Positions 61,359-64,000 of a stretch of DNA of 64,000 nt are shown in pieces; position 1 is the first letter of the stretch; each line of letters opens with the position of its first letter. The DNA is from J014 sp964486055. GTDB lineage: Bacteria; Acidobacteriota; Blastocatellia; Pyrinomonadales; Pyrinomonadaceae. A model generated the notes under the pieces. That model worked only from the letters and a program-made list of their open reading frames with translations. It did no database searches and was not told the origin of the DNA. The stretch lies in assembly GCA_964486055.1 (NCBI GenBank), contig CAZALE010000008.1, positions 1 to 64,000 on the forward strand, given 5' to 3'. A program made the position numbers and the translations under genes.

Positions 61359-61709
61359 TTATTCAGTACGTTGGTTGTTCCTGTAAAACCTAACCTCGGC
61401 TTTTTCCAACGTTGCTAAGCCAGCTCCAATTTCACCGTCAATCAGCTCAAGGAACTTCTCGAGCTTCTCCCTGACGTCGACAATCTCTATGATTATAGGC
61501 AAATCCTCGGACAGTCTCTCGATTTTAAAAGTGTGTATTAAACGGCTATTGGCTCCAAAGCCCATTATACCGCGTAAGACTGTCGAGCCTGCTAGTCCTT
61601 CTTCACGAGCTTTTTTGACAATCCATTCATACAATAATGTGCCACTTCGATGTCGGTCGCTCTCTCCTATAAAAATTCTCAGCAAATAGCCTTCTTCTTG
61701 CAGATGCAT
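61359..61709 (-). CDS. DUF190-family protein (fluoride-export partner)
   Basis: A 116-residue PII-like protein: LLRIFIGESDRHRSGTLLYEWIVKKAREEGLAGSTVLRGIMGFG, read in two parts, is the DUF190 signature, and IIIEIVDVREKLEKFL follows. DUF190 genes are often next to crcB in bacteria and are thought to help fluoride export; the exact role is not known. The start is five bases after the crcB stop, and the two are on one strand. Confidence 0.88.
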   Translation of the reverse strand: MHLQEEGYLLRIFIGESDRHRSGTLLYEWIVKKAREEGLAGSTVLRGIMGFGANSRLIHTFKIERLSEDLPIIIEIVDVREKLEKFLELIDGEIGAGLATLEKAEVRFYRNNQRTE

Positions 61710-61713
61710 AGGA

Positions 61714-62100
61714 TTATCTCCAAATCAGATAACCTGTTACTCTTCCGATCCAAACAAGCAGTAATCCTAAAACAATATGAGATGTTACGTTTAAAATAGC
61801 GTAGAGATTTTCACCATTTCTTAGTAGATTAAGTGATTCATTACCGAAGGTCGAAAACGTAGTGAAACCGCCTAAAAATCCGACGAATAGCAATAATCTC
61901 ATTTCTGTATTGAATAAGCCTCTTTCTTCAGCAAGATATGATAAGAGACCTATGATGAAACAACCACTGAGATTTACGACTAAAGTTCCAAATGGAAAGG
62001 AGATGCTTTTACTCAGATCCTGAATCCAGCCGCTTAGCAGGTATCTAAAAACCGATCCTATGAACCCACCAACTCCTACAATCAAGATCCTAATTAGCAT
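61714..62100 (-). CDS. crcB: Fluoride channel CrcB/Fluc
   Basis: A 128-residue protein from the ATG at 62100 (MLIRILIVGVGG); an upstream in-frame start at 62142 would add 14 unrelated residues. Four membrane helices and the conserved motifs GGFIGSVFRY, GTLVVNLSGCFIIG and GFLGGFTTFSTF, including the filter Phe and Ser/Thr, identify a fluoride-specific dimeric channel. It protects the cell from fluoride. No fluoride riboswitch was seen ahead of it; it overlaps the GT2 gene by 11 bases and is probably transcribed with carA and lepB. Confidence 0.93.
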   Translation of the reverse strand: MLIRILIVGVGGFIGSVFRYLLSGWIQDLSKSISFPFGTLVVNLSGCFIIGLLSYLAEERGLFNTEMRLLLFVGFLGGFTTFSTFGNESLNLLRNGENLYAILNVTSHIVLGLLLVWIGRVTGYLIWR

Positions 62101-62794
62101 TCGTGAAGAAGATTTTAGCACACAGGCTAATTGGTAAACCAATCCAATATAGTAGTTGGCAGACGGTTAGTTTCAAAAGTTTCGATAATGAAAGTCCTTT
62201 CTCGAGCTTTTCTAAGGAGGTAACTACTGGGAATCCTTTCAAAACTATGAAGCTTCCGCGCTTTTTTATTTTGTGTTTTAGTTGTTTTATTTCAAAAACT
62301 GGAAGCAAATCAAAACCTCCAATCTCTTCGTAAATCTCTCGTCGGACAAAAATAGAGTTTTCCAGAAATAAAAACGTGTCCTGGCTGGTTCTTTCTTGAA
62401 TTTTTACGAGGAGTTTGGTGATTGGTTTATTTGCTACATAAATCATCTCAAAGCTACCGCCGACGACCTCTTGGTATTTCATGATGTCCTTTATCTTTCT
62501 TGCTGAACCTTGTTTCGGGTGCATTTCTGGATGTAAGAACCATAGAATGTCGCCTGTTGCATGCTTAGCGCCGGTATGAAACTGAAACGCACGGCTTTCT
62601 TTCGAGACTTTCAAAAAAACGATTTTTCCTAGTTTATCATTGAATTTCTCGATGATCTCAGGCGTAGAGTCAACGCTCGACCCATCTACTATAACGATTT
62701 CATCTATGTTTACGAGCCTTGCAAGGGATTCGAGGGTATCCTGAATTATTGATTCATCGTTATGAGTAGGAATAATAATGGATAACTTGCTCAT
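62090..62794 (-). CDS. GT2-family glycosyltransferase with degenerate DxD
   Basis: A 234-residue GT-A protein: LSIIIPTHNDESIIQDTLESL at the N-terminus with the acidic VIVDGSSVDSTPEII, and then LWFLHPEMHP where family members usually have a DxD (LFLHADT-like). Its metal-binding Asp is missing, so catalysis is in doubt. There is one hydrophobic C-terminal segment. It resembles the TIGR04283-type small GT2 proteins. The stop overlaps crcB by 11 bases and the start overlaps carA by four. Confidence 0.83.
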   Translation of the reverse strand: MSKLSIIIPTHNDESIIQDTLESLARLVNIDEIVIVDGSSVDSTPEIIEKFNDKLGKIVFLKVSKESRAFQFHTGAKHATGDILWFLHPEMHPKQGSARKIKDIMKYQEVVGGSFEMIYVANKPITKLLVKIQERTSQDTFLFLENSIFVRREIYEEIGGFDLLPVFEIKQLKHKIKKRGSFIVLKGFPVVTSLEKLEKGLSLSKLLKLTVCQLLYWIGLPISLCAKIFFTNAN

Positions 62795-63888
62795 CGACAG
62801 TCTTCCATTAATTTGATGAATCGATCGAAAAGATATTTAGAGTCATGAGGTCCCGGAGAGGATTCAGGATGGTATTGAACTGAAAAAATGGGCAGGTATT
62901 TGTGTCGCAAACCAGCTACGGTTTTATCGTTGAGATTTATGTGTGTAATTTCTATTTCTTCCGGTAAAGACTCAGCTTCAATGGCGAAACCATGATTATG
63001 AGATGCGATTTCAACCTTTCGTGTGCTCATATGCATGATTGGTTGATTTGCTCCACGATGTCCAAACTTAAGTTTATAAGTTTTGCCGCCAAACATTTGG
63101 CCGATCAACTGGTGACCTAAGCAAATTCCGAATATTGGTTTTTTGGCATGAATTAATTTTTTGATTTCCTCGACTGTTTTTTTCATGGATGCAGGATCGC
63201 CAGGTCCATTTGATAAGAAGATACCATCAGGGTTTAGGGCAAGAATCATTTCTACCGATGTATTTGCAGGAACTACAGTCACTTTGCAGCCACGTTTAGC
63301 CAACTCTCTGAGCGAATTTGTTTTAACACCAAAGTCTATGGCAACCACATGAAATCGCTCATTGCCTTCTGCAGGAAATTCATAAATCTCGTTTGTAGTA
63401 ACGGTGCTCGCAAGTTCACGATTAAGCATCTCAGGAGAGTTTCTTACTTTCTCTAGTAGGCTAAATTCATCTGTATCAATTGTTGAAATTGCAGCTCGCA
63501 TTGCTCCTTTATCTCGTATGTGGCGCACTAGTGCACGAGTATCTATGTGTTCTATGCCTATTATGTTATAACGCTTCAGATATGAGTCTAAGGTTTCAGT
63601 AGCTCTCCAATGTGAGACGAATCTGCTTACCTCTCTTACCACGAATCCTTCGACCCATGGGCGTCGGGATTCAACGTCTTGACTGTTAACTCCGTAGTTT
63701 CCAATCAATGGATAAGTCATACAAACTATCTGGCCGGCATAGCTTGGATCAGTCAATATCTCTTGATACCCCGTCATGGAAGTATTGAAGACAATCTCAC
63801 CAAAAGCCTCGCCCTCAGCCCCAAAAGATTTGCCTCTGAAAGTACGCCCATCTTCCAACACTAAAATCGCTGGTTTAGAAATACTCAT
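62791..63888 (-). CDS. carA: Carbamoyl-phosphate synthase small chain
   Basis: A 365-residue protein. The N-terminal CarA domain reads EDGRTFRGKSFG, GEIVFNTSMTGYQEILTDPSYAGQ, and the glutaminase domain has FGICLGHQLIGQMFGG with the nucleophile Cys and QYHPESSPGPHDSKYLF with the catalytic His and Glu. It feeds ammonia to CarB for carbamoyl phosphate, needed for arginine and pyrimidines. carB is not in the window. Its start overlaps the lepB stop (ATGA), a sign of tight coupling. Confidence 0.97.
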   Translation of the reverse strand: MSISKPAILVLEDGRTFRGKSFGAEGEAFGEIVFNTSMTGYQEILTDPSYAGQIVCMTYPLIGNYGVNSQDVESRRPWVEGFVVREVSRFVSHWRATETLDSYLKRYNIIGIEHIDTRALVRHIRDKGAMRAAISTIDTDEFSLLEKVRNSPEMLNRELASTVTTNEIYEFPAEGNERFHVVAIDFGVKTNSLRELAKRGCKVTVVPANTSVEMILALNPDGIFLSNGPGDPASMKKTVEEIKKLIHAKKPIFGICLGHQLIGQMFGGKTYKLKFGHRGANQPIMHMSTRKVEIASHNHGFAIEAESLPEEIEITHINLNDKTVAGLRHKYLPIFSVQYHPESSPGPHDSKYLFDRFIKLMEDCR

Positions 63889-64000
63889 TTGTATGACCTT
63901 TCTGATTCTTTATCAATACCATCAAGTTTAAGTTCGTAGGCGCCTCTATCTATGAAACCGATTTTGTCGATAGGCCAGAATCTGAAGAATGCTTTTCCAT
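63885..64000 (-). CDS. lepB: Signal peptidase I, C-terminal part (cut by window edge)
   Basis: Reading leftwards from the window end in the third frame gives 37 residues to a TGA at 63885: GKAFFRFWPIDKIGFIDRG followed by a hydrophilic tail. GKAFFRFWP-x2-KIG is the C-terminal box of bacterial type I signal peptidases. The rest lies outside the window. The stop overlaps the carA start by ATGA. It is short, but the conserved box is convincing. Confidence 0.7.
   Translation of the reverse strand, partial: GKAFFRFWPIDKIGFIDRGAYELKLDGIDKESERSYK

Noticed and set aside
61700..63900. Fluoride riboswitch ahead of crcB
   Set aside because: No room or matching structure was seen: crcB overlaps the upstream gene by 11 bases. 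An upstream site beyond the window edge cannot be excluded.

Overview
This window is an AT-rich bacterial chromosome segment. It is probably a metagenomic scaffold, because it carries a 10-base N gap at 25823-25832. It most resembles an acidobacterium, plausibly of class Blastocatellia. Support for that is several VWA proteins that look like the 'VWFA-related Acidobacterial domain' family, an Oar-like receptor with a carboxypeptidase-regulatory domain, CarD, ECF sigma/anti-sigma pairs, Ser/Thr kinases fused to membrane domains, and TonB-C proteins. The taxonomic call is inference. I see no insertion sequence, prophage, CRISPR array or rRNA.

Layout. 1-6.9 kb: a frame-disrupted gene fragment at the left edge, a small secreted protein, a TPR membrane protein, a TlpA-like thioredoxin, a lytic transglycosylase and small proteins. 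6.9-14.3 kb: a cell-surface glycan block with an orphan ABC permease, a divergent pair of paralogous GT4 glycosyltransferases, a membrane protein, a third GT4 and a PHP-domain protein. 14.4-25.8 kb: a long rightward run of Ser/Thr kinase, VWA protein, xseA, DUF2939-like protein, xseB, pntA, pntB, atpD and atpC, closed by a bidirectional hairpin in which the assembly gap sits. 25.9-31.1 kb: a leftward ECF sigma factor, two overlapping VWA genes and a zinc-ribbon TonB protein. 31.2-37.8 kb: tRNA-Thr, then ECF sigma, anti-sigma, polymer-forming membrane protein, DUF5666-like protein and a large TonB-dependent receptor-like protein. 37.9-45.7 kb: CarD, queF, a DnaC-like ATPase, a DUF885 peptidase-like protein, hpt, then rpiB, an esterase-like protein and deoC. 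45.8-49 kb: a TPR-TonB protein and a pseudokinase. 49-64 kb: leuS, a patatin, a zinc-ribbon subtilase, GT4, Ppx/GppA, a SixA-like phosphatase, tRNA-Ser, tadA, recN, an asparaginase, DUF190 and crcB (fluoride export), GT2, carA and the 3' end of lepB.

How the genes fit together. Much of the window is housekeeping: translation (leuS, tadA, queF, two tRNAs), repair (recN, xseAB), energy (pntAB, atpDC) and nucleotide metabolism (hpt, carA, deoC, rpiB). Around this lies an envelope and signalling layer of kinases, ECF regulons, TonB proteins, VWA proteins and glycosyltransferases. The observations most worth following up are: an N-terminally extended RpiB lacking the usual active-site cysteine, next to a DeoC with an encapsulation-peptide-like N-terminus, which suggests a sugar-phosphate bacterial microcompartment whose shell genes would lie elsewhere; a membrane-anchored pseudokinase; a kinase with a roughly 90-residue insertion in its activation segment; a zinc-ribbon subtilase without a signal peptide; and an assembly gap that is very probably just an unresolved 17-bp hairpin.
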